From Morinoia aosen (lineage: Eukaryota; Arthropoda; Malacostraca; Amphipoda; Talitridae), in NCBI GenBank assembly GCA_030386875.1, contig CM059562.1:25287360-25351359 (forward strand): 64,000 bases of DNA. Reading direction: 5' to 3'. The position numbers were made by a program, and so were the translations under genes. Positions 1 to 10,461 of this stretch are shown in pieces. Each line of letters opens with the position of its first letter. The first letter of the stretch is position 1. Under the pieces are notes generated by a model. The model saw nothing but the letters and a program-made list of their open reading frames with translations. It searched no databases and was not told the DNA's origin.

Positions 1-689
1 AAGGATGGCAACGCATTAGAATTTCTTTTTCAAAACGTAACAGAAGAATTATGCTGCATGCATTGACAATTATTATTCTAGAGTTTATTTTTATGGGATT
101 ATTTAGCTTTTAGTTTCATTTTATTTATTTAGTTAGTTAGTATTTTCCTCCTCGTTCTTCGTTCGTGGACCAGTAAATGGAAATAAAAAGGCACGTGAAG
201 TTGCGGCTAGAGTTCCCCTACATTGGAAGTGAACGCAATTTTTTGCAGAAGTCTTTAATGCGTATGATTTTATAATGACATCTCCTGAATAAAATCAATT
301 TACGACATGTACGTTCCTTGCAAAAACATAAAAGCACTGAAAGGAATTTAAATTCCATAAACATGACACGTTGAAGGAATACATTATGCATCATTTACAG
401 GTACATTACCTACATATTTACATATATGTAGATAATGTACAAATGTACATGTCTACACGTGGGGAGAGGTGAGGCAGCACTTGTACAAAACATGCAGGTG
501 TGGATCGCTTCATGTTCAGAAATAAAATTACTCGCGAATGAATCCATCGACAAGCAGGACCTCTCAAACAAGCCAGAGGTATTTTCGTTGTCTATGCGAG
601 GCACGCTCGGTGGTGGTGGTGAGTCCCAACACTAACGCTCTGAAGTGAGCTTATGATCCTCGTGATTCATTTTGGCCTTCATCACTATT
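1..689. other. AT-rich flank without recognisable gene
   Basis: The only open frames are short and overlap on both strands around 410-635 with no family resemblance. The one structured feature is the palindrome at 401-440. The stretch ends where the 19-bp satellite begins. Confidence 0.5.
401..440. repeat. near-perfect inverted repeat (17-bp arms, 6-nt loop)
   Basis: Arms at 401-417 and 424-440 are complementary except at one position, with loop ttacat. Both ends read GTACATTA inward. It could form a hairpin in DNA or RNA; no function is implied by the context. Confidence 0.75.
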
Positions 690-3600
690 TTTGGTCTGCC
701 TCGTTCTTTTTGTCCCGCATCGTTCTTTTTGTCCCGCATCGTTCTTTTTGTCCCGCATCGTTCTTTTTGTCCTGCATCGTTTTTTTGTACTGCATTGTTA
801 TTTTTGGCCTGCATCGATCTTTCTGGCCTGTATCGTTTTTTTTTGGCCTGCATCGCTCGTTTCGTCCTGCATCTTTCTATTTGGCCTGCATCGTTTTTTT
901 TGGCCTGCATCGTTCTTTTTAGCTTGCATCGTTCTTTTTGGCTTGCATCGTTCTTTTTGGCCTGCAGCGTTCTTTTTGGCTTGCACCGTTCTTTTTATCC
1001 TGCATCGTTCTTTTTGGCCTGCATCGTTCTTTTTGGTCTGTACCGTTCTTTTTGGTCTGGATCGTTCTTTTTGGCTTGCATGGTTCTGTTTAGCCTGCAT
1101 CGTTCTTTTTGTCCTGCATCGTTCTTTTTGGCTTGCATCGTTCTTTTTGGCTTGCATGGTTCTGTTTGGCCTGCAGCGTTCTTTTTGGCTTGCACCGTTC
1201 TTTTTATCCTGCATCGTTCTTTTTGGCCTGCATCGTTCTTTTTGGTCTGTACCGTTCTTTTTGGTCTGGATCGTTCTTTTTGGCTTGCATGGTTCTGTTT
1301 AGCCTGCATCGTTCTTTTTGTCCTGCATCGTTCTTTTTGGCTTGCATCGTTCTTTTTGGCTTGCATGGTTCTGTTTGGCCTGCATCGTTCTTTTTGTCCT
1401 GCATCGTTCTTTTTGGCTTGCATCGTTCTTTTTGGCTTGCATGGTTCTGTTTGGCCTGCATCGTTCTTTTTGGCTTGCGTCGTTCTTTTTGGCCTGCATC
1501 GTTCTTTTTGTCCTGCATCGTTCTTTTTGTCCTGCATCGTTTTTTTGGCTTGCATGGTTCTTTTTGGCCTGCATCGTTCTTTTTGGCTTGCATGGTTCTG
1601 TTTGTCCTGCATCGTTCTTTTTGGCTTGCACCGTTCTTTTTGGCCAGCATCGTTCTTTTTGTCCTGCATCGTTCTTTTTGGCCTGCATCGTTCTTTTAGT
1701 CCTGCATCGTTCTTTTTGGCTTGCATGGTTCTGTTTGGCCGGCATCGTTCTTTTTGGCTTGCATCGTTCTTTTTGGCCTGCATCGTTCTTTTTGTCCTGC
1801 ATCGTTCTTTTTGGCCTGCATCGTTCTTTTTGGCCTGCATCGTTCTTTTTTTCCTGCATCGTTCTTAGTGTCCTGCATCGTTCTTTTTGGCTTGCATGGT
1901 TCTGTTTGGCTTGCATCGTTCTTTTTGGCTTGTATGGCTCTGTTTGGCTTGCATCGTTCTTTTTGGCTTGCATGGTTCTGTTTGGCCTGCATCGTTCTTT
2001 TTGTCCTGCATCGTTCTTTTTGGCCTGCATCGTTCTTTTTGTCCTGCATCGTTCTTTTTGGCCTGCATCGTTCTTTTTGGCCTGCATCGTCCTTTTTGGC
2101 TTGCATGGTTCTGCTTGGCTTGCATCGTTCTTTTTGGCTTGCATGGTTCTGTTTGGCCTGCATCGTTCTTTTTGACTTGCATGGTTCTGTTTGGCCTGCA
2201 TAGTTCTTTTTGTCCTGCATCGTTCTTTTTGGCCTGAATCGTTCTTTTTGACCTGCATTGTTCTTTTTGGCCTGCATCGTTCTTTTTGGCCTGCATCGTT
2301 CTTTTTGGCTTGCATGGTTCTGTTTGGCCTGCATCGTTCTTTTTGGCTTGCATGGTTCTGTTTGGCCTGCATCGTTCTTTTTGTCCTGCATCGTTTTTTT
2401 TGGCCTGCATCGTTCTTTTTGGCTTGCATGGTTCTGTTTGGCTTGCATGGTTCTGTTTGGCTTGCATCGTTCTTTTTGGCCTGCATCGTTCTTTTTGGCT
2501 TGCATCGTTCTTTTTGGCCTGCATCGTTCTTTTTGGCTTGCATCGTTCTTTTTGACCAGCATCGTTCTTTTTGTCCTGCATCGTTCTTTTTGGTTTGCAT
2601 GGTTCTGCTTAGCCTGCATCGTTCTTTTTGTTCTGCATCGTTCTTTTTGGCTTGCATCGTTCTTTTTGGCTTGCATGGTTCTGTTTGGCTTGCATGGTTC
2701 TGTTTAGCCTGCATCGTTCTTTTTGTCCTGCATCGTTCTTTTTGTCCTGCATCGTTCTTTTTGGGTTGCATGGTACTGTTTGGCCTGCAACGTTCTTTTT
2801 GTCCGGCATCGATCTTTTTGTCCTGCATCGTTCTTTTTGGCTTGCATGGTTTTGTTTAGCCTGCATTGTTCTTTTTTTCCTGCATCGTTCTTTTTGTCCT
2901 GCATCGTTCTTTTTGGCCTGCATCGTTCTTTTTGGCCTGCATCGTTCTTTTTGGCCTGGATCGTTCTTTTTGGCTTGCATCGTTCTTTTTGTCCTGCATC
3001 GTTCTGTTCTTTTTGGCTTGCATGGTTCTGTTTGTCCTGCATCGTTCTTTTTGGCTTGCATGGTTCTGTTTAGCCTGCATCGTTCTTTCTGTCCTGCATC
3101 GTTCTTTTTGGCTTGCATCGTTCTTTTTGGCTTGCATGGTTCTGTTTGGCTTGCATTGTTCTTTTTGTCCTGCATCGTTCTTTTTGTCCTGCATCGTTCT
3201 TTTTGGCCTGCATCGTTCTTTTTGGCCTGCATCGTTCTTTTTAGTTTGCATGGTTCTGTTTAGCCTGCATCGTTCTTTTTGTTCTGCATCGTTCTTTTTG
3301 GCTTGCATCGTTCTTTTTGGCTTGCATGGTTCTGTTTGGCTTGCATGGTTCTGTTTAGCCTGCATCGTTCTTTTTGTCCTGCATCGTTCTTTTTGTCCTG
3401 CATCGTTCTTTTTGGGTTGCATGGTACTGTTTGGCCTGCATCGTTCTTTTTGTCCGGCATCGATCTTTTTGTCCTGCATCGTTCTTTTTGGCTTGCATGG
3501 TTCTGTTTAGCCTGCATTGTTCTTTTTTTCCTGCATCGTTCTTTTTGTCCTGCATCGTTCTTTTTGGCCTGCATCGTTTTTTTTGGCCTGCATCGTTCTT

Positions 3601-6600
3601 TTTGGCCTGGATCGTTCTTTTTGGCTTGCATCGTTCTTTTTGTCCTGCATCGTTCTGTTCTTTTTGGCTTGCATGGTTCTGTTTGTCCTGCATCGTTCTT
3701 TTTGGCTTGCATGGTTCTGTTTAGCCTGCATCGTTCTTTCTGTCCTGCATCGTTCTTTTTGGCTTGCATCGTTCTTTTTGGCTTGCATGTTTCTGTTTGG
3801 CTTGCATTGTTCTTTTTGTCCTGCATCGTTCTTTTTGTCCTGCATCGTTCTTTTTGGCCTGCATCGTTCTTTTTGGCCTGCATCGTTCTTTTTGTCCTAC
3901 ATCATTCTTTTTGGCTTGCATGGTTCTGTTTGTCCTGCATCGTTCTTTTTGGCTTGCATGGTTCTGTTTAGCCTGCATCGTTCTTTTTGGCCTGCATCGT
4001 TCTTTTTGTCCTGCATCGTTTTTTTTGGCCTGCATCGTTCTTTTTGGCCTGCATCGTTCTTTTTGGCCTGGATCGTTTTTTTTGGCTTGCATCGTTCTTT
4101 TTGTCCTGCATCGTTCTGTTCTTTTTGGCTTGCATGGTTCTGTTTGTCCTGCATCGTTCTTTTTGGCTTGCATGGTTCTGTTTAGCCTGCATCGTTCTTT
4201 CTGTCCTGCATCGTTCTTTTTGGCTTGCATCGTTCTTTTTGGCTTGCATGGTTCTGTTTGGCTTGCATGGTTCTGTTTGTCCTGCATCTTTCTTTTTGGC
4301 TTGCATGGTTCTGTTTAGCCTGCATCGTTCTTTCTGTCCTGCATCGTTCTTTTTGGCTTGCATCGTTCTTTCTGGCTTGCATGGTTCTGTTTGGCTTGCA
4401 TTGTTCTTTTTGTCCTGCATCGTTCTTTTTGTCCTGCATCGTTCTTTTTGGCCTGCATCGTTCTTTTTGGCCTGCATCGTTCTTTTTGTCCTGCATCGTT
4501 CTTTTTGGCTTGCATGGTTCTGTTTGGCCTGCATGGGTCTGTTTGGCCTGCATCGTTCTTTTTTGGCTTGCATGGTTCTGTTTGGCCTGCATCGTTCATT
4601 TTGTCCTGCATCGTTCTTTTTGGCTTGCATGGTTCTGTTTGTCCTGCATCGTTCTTTTTGGCTTGCATGGTTCTGTTTAGCCTGCATCGTTCTTTTTGTC
4701 CTGCATCGTTCTTTTTGGCCTGTATCGTTCTTTTTGGCCTGGATCGTTCTTTTTGGCCTGAATCGTTCTTTTTGGCCTGTATCGTTCTTTTTGGCCTGCA
4801 TCGTTCTTTTTGGCTTGCATGGTTCTGTTTGGCCTGCATCGTTCTTTTTGGCCTGCATCGTTCTTTTTGTCCTGCATTGTTCTTTTTGTCCTGCATCGTT
4901 CTTTTTGGCCTGCATCGTTCTTTTTGGCCTGGATCGTTCTGTTTGGCCTGCATCGTTATTTTTGGCCTGCATCGTTCTTTTTGGCCTGGATCGTTCTGTT
5001 TGGCCTGCATCGTTCTTTTTGGCCTGGATCGTTCTGTTTGGCCTGCATCGTTTTTTTGGCCTGCATCGTTCTTTTTGGCCTGGATCGTTCTGTTTGGCCT
5101 GCATCGTTCTTTTTGGCCTGCATCGTTCTTTTTGGCCTGGATCGTTCTGTTTGGCCTGCATCGTTCTTTTTGGCCTGCATTGTCCTTTTTGGCTTGCATG
5201 GTTCTGCTTGGCTTGCATCGTTCTTTTTGGCTTGCATGGTTCTGTTTGGCCTGCATCGTTCTTTTTGGCTTGCATGGTTCTGTTTGGCATGCATCGTTCT
5301 TTTTGTCCTGCGTCGTTCTTTTTGGCCTGAATCGTTCTTTTTGACCTGCATCGTTCTTTTTGGCCTGCATCGTTCTTTTTGGCTTGCATGGTTCTGTTTG
5401 GCCTGCATCGTTCTTTTTGGCTTGCATGGTTCTGTTTGGCCTGCATCGTTCTTTTTGTCCTGCATCGTTCTTTTTGACCTGCATCGTTCTTTTTGGCTTG
5501 CATGGTTCTGTTTGGCTTGCATGGTTCTGTTTGGCTTGCATCGTTCTTTTTGGCCTGCATCGTTCTTTTTGGCTTGCATCGTTCTTTTTGGCCTGCATCG
5601 TTCTTTTTGGCTTGCATCGTTCTTTTTGGCCTGCATCGTTCTTTTTGTCCTGCATCGTTCTTTTTGGTTTGCATGGTTCTGTTTAGCCTGCATCGTTCTT
5701 TTTGTTCTGCATCGTTCTTTTTGGCTTGCATCGTTCTTTTTGGCTTGCATGGTTCTGTTTGGCTTGCATGGTTCTGTTTAGCCTGCATCGTTCTTTTTGT
5801 CCTGCATCGTTCTTTTTGTCCTGCATCGTTCTTTTTGGGTTGCATGGTACTGTTTGGCCTGCATCGTTCTTTTTGTCCGGCATCGATCTTTTTGTCCTGC
5901 ATCGTTCTTTTTGGCTTGCATGGTTCTGTTTAGCCTGCATTGTTCTTTTTTTCCTGCATCGTTCTTTTTGTCCTGCATCGTTCTTTTTGGCCTGCATCGT
6001 TCTTTTTGGCCTGCATCGTTCTTTTTGGCCTGGATCGTTCTTTTTGGCTTGCATCGTTCTTTTTGTCCTGCATCGTTCTGTTCTTTTTGGCTTGCATGGT
6101 TCTGTTCGTCCTGCATCGTTCTTTTTGGCTTGCATGGTTCTGTTTAGCCTGCATCGTTCTTTCTGTCCTGCATCGTTCTTTTTGGCTTGCATCGTTCTTT
6201 TTGGCTTGCATGGTTCTGTTTGGCTTGCATTGTTCTTTTTGTCCTGCATCGTTCTTTTTGTCCTGCATCGTTCTTTTTGGCCTGCATCGTTCTTTTTGGC
6301 CTGCATCGTTCTTTTTGTCCTACATCGTTCTTTTTGGCTTGCATGGTTCTGTTTGTCCTGCATCGTTCTTTTTGGCTTGCATGGTTCTGTTTAGCCTGCG
6401 TCGTTCTTTTTGTCCTGCATCGTTCTTTTTGGCTTGCACCGTTCTTTTTGGCTTTCATGGTTCTGTTTGGCTTGCATTGTTCTTTTTGTCCTGCATCGTT
6501 CTTTTTGTCCTGCATCGTTCTTTTTGGCCTGCATCGTTCTTTTTGGCCTGCATCGTTCTTTTTGTCCTGCATCGTTCTTTTTGGCTTGCATGGTTCTGTT

Positions 6601-7440
6601 TGGCCTGCATGGGTCTGTTTGGCCTGCATCGTTCTTTTTTGGCTTGCATGGTTCTGTTTGGCCTGCATCGTTCTTTTTGTCCTGCATCGTTCTTTTTGGC
6701 CTGCATCGTTCTTTTTGGCTTGCATGGTTCTGTTTGGCTTGCATGGTTCTGTTTGGCTTGCATCGTTCTTTTTGGCCTGCATCGTTCTTTTTGTGTTGCA
6801 TCGTTCTTTTTGGCCTGCATCGTTCTTTTTGTCCTGCATCGTTCTTTTTGGCTTGCATGGTTCTGTTTGTCCTGCATCGTTCTTTTTGGCTTGCATGGTT
6901 CTGTTTAGCCTGCATCGTTCTTTTTGTCCTGCATCGTTCTTTTTGGCCTGTATCGTTCTTTTTGGCCTGGATCGTTCTTTTTGGCCTGAATCGTTCTTTT
7001 TGGCCTGTATCGTTCTTTTTGGCCTGCATCGTTCTTTTTGGCTTGCATGGTTCTGTTTGGCCTGCATCGTTCTTTTTGGCCTGCATCGTTCTTTTTGTCC
7101 TGCATCGTTCTTTTTGTCCTGCATCGTTCTTTTTGGCCTGCATCGTTCTTTTTGGCCTGGATCGTTCTGTTTGGCCTGCATCGTTATTTATGGCCTGCAT
7201 CGTTCTTTTTGGCCTGGATCGTTCTGTTTGGCCTGCATCGTTCTTTTTGGCCTGCATCGTTCTTTTTGGCCTGGATCGTTCTTTTTGGCCTGCATCGTTC
7301 TTTTTGGCTTGCATGGTTCTGTTTGGCCTGCATGGTTCTGTTTGGCCTGCATGGTTCTGTTTGGCCTGCATCGTTCATTTGGCCTGCATCGTTCATTTTG
7401 GCCTGCATCGTTCATTTTGGCCTGCATCGTTATTTTTGGT
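690..7440. repeat. 19-bp satellite array with internal higher-order duplications
   Basis: The unit is close to TGCATCGTTCTTTTTGGCC with a second common variant TGCATGGTTCTGTTTGGCT, repeated head to tail about 355 times with a few indels. The plus strand is T-rich and has about one A per unit. Because 19 is not a multiple of three and the unit has no stop codon in any phase, all six frames stay open for hundreds of codons. The apparent proteins (periodic in 19 residues) are therefore treated as artefacts. A segment of about 650 bp starting near 2628 recurs almost unchanged near 3279 and 5702, with a partial copy near 4000. Another segment near 4677 recurs near 6905. This points to unequal exchange or block amplification. 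Confidence 0.95.
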
Positions 7441-8311
7441 TTTCCGAATTTTTTTGACATCCACCATTCTTTTTGAAATTCATGTTGTTTTGGCCTTCAT
7501 TCATAGTTTATGGTATTTATAATGTTTTTTGCTTTACGAACCTGAAATTATCAGTCACAGTTAAGCAAGGGTTTCAAAATTTGTAGCAAAAGTTCCCACA
7601 TTTCACAGACTCAACTGAAGACACCTGCGTTGTCATACCCAATTGAAAATTATCGCCCTTTTCAGGTAGTAAATTAGTCGTAAAAGGTCGAAAACGGCCC
7701 AAAAGGGCCATAAATCACGACTTCAAACCGACTCCTACCTATACTTGGCCTATAAGGGCTTGAAAAGGGCTCTTCATTCAACTGGCCATTTATAGGTCTA
7801 GTCAATGGCTGTTTGCGGGCTCATTCGGGTCGTTTAAAGTCGTTTTCAAGCCTTTTCGACGACCTCTATTTGGACGCGTAATAGATTGTAAAAAGACTCG
7901 TAATCGTGAATGTTGTACAAGTCGTATTACTTCAGTAAATGTAAAGAACTAAATGAATTTCAACTAACCTAACTTAGTTAAGTTAGATTAGGTAAGGTTC
8001 GTTAAACATCTTCAACAATACTATAAATAATTAATCCAGTCAACATGAAAACTAGGATAGAAAAGCTAACTGCTGAGCATAACATCAAATTGGCACTTTA
8101 TTATTGCATTATATAAAATAAATATGAATGATAGCTAATAACTGTTGGAACACTTGGGTTGTCGAACGCTGAGCATTCAACTTGTAGTGCTTTACCCTAG
8201 TTACCCCTCAAACCTCGATTCTAGTCCTTCTATGTTCAGTAATCTTAATATATCCCAATGTAAATTTATTTCAGAAAAAGTTCCCACTTCTCCGCCGCTT
8301 ATCACCGATAC
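7441..8311. other. no gene; left half of GGCC-rich element
   Basis: After the satellite decays (7440-7520) the sequence carries repeated GGCC and GGCnnnnAAGGGC-like motifs at 7680-7860, then an AT-rich stretch with a small dyad around 7968-7986 (CTAACTTA/TAAGTTAG). No coding potential is seen. It is read as the left part of the foldback-like element. Confidence 0.45.
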
Positions 8312-8333
8312 CTACATCAGGGTGCGTACAGGC
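8312..8333. repeat. hAT left end: 6-bp target duplication plus 16-bp TIR
   Basis: The target duplication ctacat (8312-8317) is followed by the terminal inverted repeat CAGGGTGCGTACAGGC (8318-8333). The CAGGG start is usual for hAT ends. Confidence 0.85.
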
Positions 8334-9944
8334 ATGGAGAAGCATGGAAAGTAGTTGAATGTCGAAAATAAAATTCAAGGCCTCGAAAGCAGTGGAATTT
8401 TTAAAATGGTCATTGAAAGTCATGAAAGTCCAGGCTGTCAAGTCTGGTAACATTCCACAGCCGAAAGGGAAGTCGTACAAGACAATTGAAGGACTCTCAC
8501 TGGACCCCCTCTTCGAGGCCAAGGTGCAAGCGTTCCTGTCAGTTGCGAAGATCTTGAACCCCTTTCTCAAAAAGTTTCAAGGAGACGCGCCACTCCTGCC
8601 TTTCATGTGCAATGACATCATCAAGATTTTGAAGGTTCTGTTGGAGAGGTGTGTGAAAGCAGAGGTGCTGGAAAAACTGACCACACCAGCTAAGTATGCT
8701 GCCCTTGACTTCAATGACAAGACCATCTACCTGCAAAATAGCAAGATTGACCCTGGCTTTGTTGCTGCAAGTATTTTGAAAGATCAGATGGCTGCAAAGA
8801 AAGTGAATGAGAGGCTTGCTTTCTCCTTCAGGGATGATGTGAAGAATTTCCTTGTTGCTGTCATCAAGAAGATTGTTGAGAAGTCACCTTTGAAGTTCGG
8901 GTTGGCCCGAAACATGGGCTGGCTGGTGCCAAGTGTCTTTGTGGATCGCACAAAGAGAGAGAAGACCAAGTCCATGCTGAAAAACTGTCTGCAGCTGCTC
9001 AGCGATGCTAAGAGGCTACCACAGGGCGACATCGATGAGGTGATGAGCCAGTTTTCAGAGTTCTTTGATGAGGCACAGAGGAAGATCAGCACTTTCAACA
9101 GTTTTCAGCAAGACACTGATTGGCTAGATGTCTTCTGGAGCAGCCAGCTGGCCACATCCTCCCTCAAGAAACTGTGGCTGGTTGTGAAGATGCTACTGGT
9201 CCTGTCACATGGCCAGGCTTCAGTGGAAAGGGGCTTTTCTGTGAGCAAGCAGCTCATGGAAGTCAACATGGGTGAGAACACCATCGTGGCGCAGAGAGTG
9301 GTCATGGACCACATCAAACATGTAGGAGGTATCTCCAAGGTTGACATTTCCAAGAAACTCCTCTTTTCAGCTTCACAGGGCAGACAGCGCTATCAACACT
9401 ACCTGGATCAAAAGAAGGAAGAGGCAGAGAAGCAGAAGAAGGGAGAGAAGAGGAAGAGAGAACTGGATGAAGTGGAGAACCTGAAGACAAAACGGAAGAG
9501 GATGGAGGAGAGTCTGCAAGCGCTGGTGGAGGATGCTGACAGCTTTGCACGGAAGGCAGAGGACAAGAATGATTTGCGCCTACTGGCAAAGTCAAATGCA
9601 TTGAGGAAATCAGCCAAAGACAAGCAAGAACAACTCAAGGGGCTGAATGCGGAAATTAATGACAAACTTAATGCACTGGCAAATGCATAGCAGATGCTAT
9701 TGAACTGTCCAGCATGACTGTTTGGTGTTGTGATGATCATTTACACATTTATGAAAACAAGACCTGCAAGTAATGATGAATGTTCTGTGAAGTTTATGAC
9801 TGAAATACATTTATTGTGCTGCAATTTAACTTTGTGTGTGATATTATTTTGGGCAGAGAGAGGTAGTGAAAATGTGATTTGGTTGGCATAAAAAGTCATG
9901 AAAAAGTAGTGGAATTTTGAACCTCAGAGCCTGTACGCACCCTG
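8318..9944 (+). mobile_element. hAT-type DNA transposon, 1,627 bp, TIRs and target duplication intact
   Basis: Perfect 16-bp inverted repeats lie at 8318-8333 and 9929-9944, flanked by identical hexamers ctacat at 8312-8317 and 9945-9950. The subterminal parts also mirror each other (an AGTGGAATTTT motif near 8391 and 9909, TCATGAAA motifs on both sides). The single ORF carries a hAT C-terminal dimerisation motif. hAT families usually make 8-bp duplications; groups with 5- or 6-bp duplications are known, which fits here. The ORF is shorter than a full hAT transposase and lacks a visible N-terminal zinc finger, so the copy may be an internally deleted derivative or a compact family. Perfect ends argue for recent insertion. 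It sits inside the GGCC-rich element. Confidence 0.85.
8359..9690 (+). CDS. hAT-family transposase-like protein, C-terminal part, with coiled-coil tail (443 aa)
   Basis: This is an intact ATG-to-TAG frame inside the hAT element. Residues about 272-300 carry the hAT dimerisation signature: LW, then SHGQASVERGFSVSK. This segment normally follows the last catalytic acidic residue of the RNase H-like transposase core and mediates dimer assembly. Residues 50-270 are helical and resemble the region before hATC, but I cannot place a full DDE triad. No BED or other zinc finger is seen at the N-terminus, and the first 30 residues overlap the subterminal repeats. Residues 345-440 are strongly charged (runs of K, E, R) and should form a coiled coil, an extension beyond the usual hAT end. 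The GC content is higher than the surroundings and no stop interrupts it. It could be a truncated transposase, a regulator made by the element, or a co-opted host protein. Confidence 0.75.
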   Translation: MSKIKFKASKAVEFLKWSLKVMKVQAVKSGNIPQPKGKSYKTIEGLSLDPLFEAKVQAFLSVAKILNPFLKKFQGDAPLLPFMCNDIIKILKVLLERCVKAEVLEKLTTPAKYAALDFNDKTIYLQNSKIDPGFVAASILKDQMAAKKVNERLAFSFRDDVKNFLVAVIKKIVEKSPLKFGLARNMGWLVPSVFVDRTKREKTKSMLKNCLQLLSDAKRLPQGDIDEVMSQFSEFFDEAQRKISTFNSFQQDTDWLDVFWSSQLATSSLKKLWLVVKMLLVLSHGQASVERGFSVSKQLMEVNMGENTIVAQRVVMDHIKHVGGISKVDISKKLLFSASQGRQRYQHYLDQKKEEAEKQKKGEKRKRELDEVENLKTKRKRMEESLQALVEDADSFARKAEDKNDLRLLAKSNALRKSAKDKQEQLKGLNAEINDKLNALANA

Positions 9945-9950
9945 CTACAT
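9929..9950. repeat. hAT right end: 16-bp TIR plus 6-bp target duplication
   Basis: GCCTGTACGCACCCTG (9929-9944) is the exact reverse complement of the left end and is followed by ctacat (9945-9950), the repeat of the left flank. Confidence 0.85.
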
Positions 9951-10125
9951 CCGGATTTGTATAAATGGAAGTCCGCTGCTTCACTCGCGTCAAATCGGAA
10001 CTAATTAGGCGAAGCAGCCACAAGACCCGGCCTTACAAATTCTTTATATCGTATAAAAAATCTGATGTTGGAGCTCTTTGAGGTCGTTGCAAGGCCCACT
10101 ATAAGTCGTACGGAAGCCTAATAAG

Positions 10126-10293
10126 GCCGGTATTCGCCTTGATCAAGCAGTAAGGAAGCCCAAAAGGGCCGGTATTAGCCTTGATCAAGCAGTAAGGAAG
10201 CCCAAAAAGGCCAGGACGAGACTCGACCAAGCAATGGAAAAGCCAAAAATGGTCGTGAATAGCCTCGTTCAAGTAGTAGAGAAGCCCAAAATG
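10126..10293. repeat. 42-bp tandem repeat, four copies
   Basis: Four consecutive 42-bp units start at 10126, 10168, 10210 and 10252. The first two are nearly identical (GCCGGTATT, then GATCAAGCAGTAAGGAAGCC); the last two have diverged. It lies in the right half of the GGCC-rich element. Confidence 0.8.
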
Positions 10294-10461
10294 GCCGTTG
10301 CATTAGCCGTTTCGATGCCCAGAAATAGCCGTTTAAATGGGCTAAAAATACTAGACATTTGCTCCGAAAAAGGCTAATTTACAGCTCGAAAGCGACTAAA
10401 CTCTTGGCTTATAACTGCCTGAAAACGATCTGTAAAAGGCTCAGAATTTCAATTGGGTATA

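Larger units (their letters stand above)
7629..10461. mobile_element. foldback/MITE-like element interrupted by hAT insertion
   Basis: Imperfect inverted ends face each other at about 7629-7662 and 10430-10461. Both contain ATACCCAATTGAAA read inward, followed by GCCCTTTTCAGG on the left and GCCTTTTACAG on the right. Inside both ends lie GGCC-rich short repeats (7680-7860 and 10080-10350), and the hAT element sits between them. Seen: the inverted ends and the symmetric composition. Inferred: that they bound one mobile element about 1.2 kb long before the hAT insertion. No protein is encoded outside the hAT part, so it would be non-autonomous. The exact ends and a target duplication could not be fixed. 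Confidence 0.4.

Noticed and set aside
672..7522. Very long ORFs (up to 644 codons) on both strands
   Set aside because: They are a product of the 19-bp unit having no stop in any phase. The peptides repeat every 19 residues, change phase with each indel and overlap in all frames.
9314..9740. Minus-strand Ser-rich ORFs
   Set aside because: Shadows of the hAT ORF; low complexity derives from the Lys/Glu-rich tail on the other strand.
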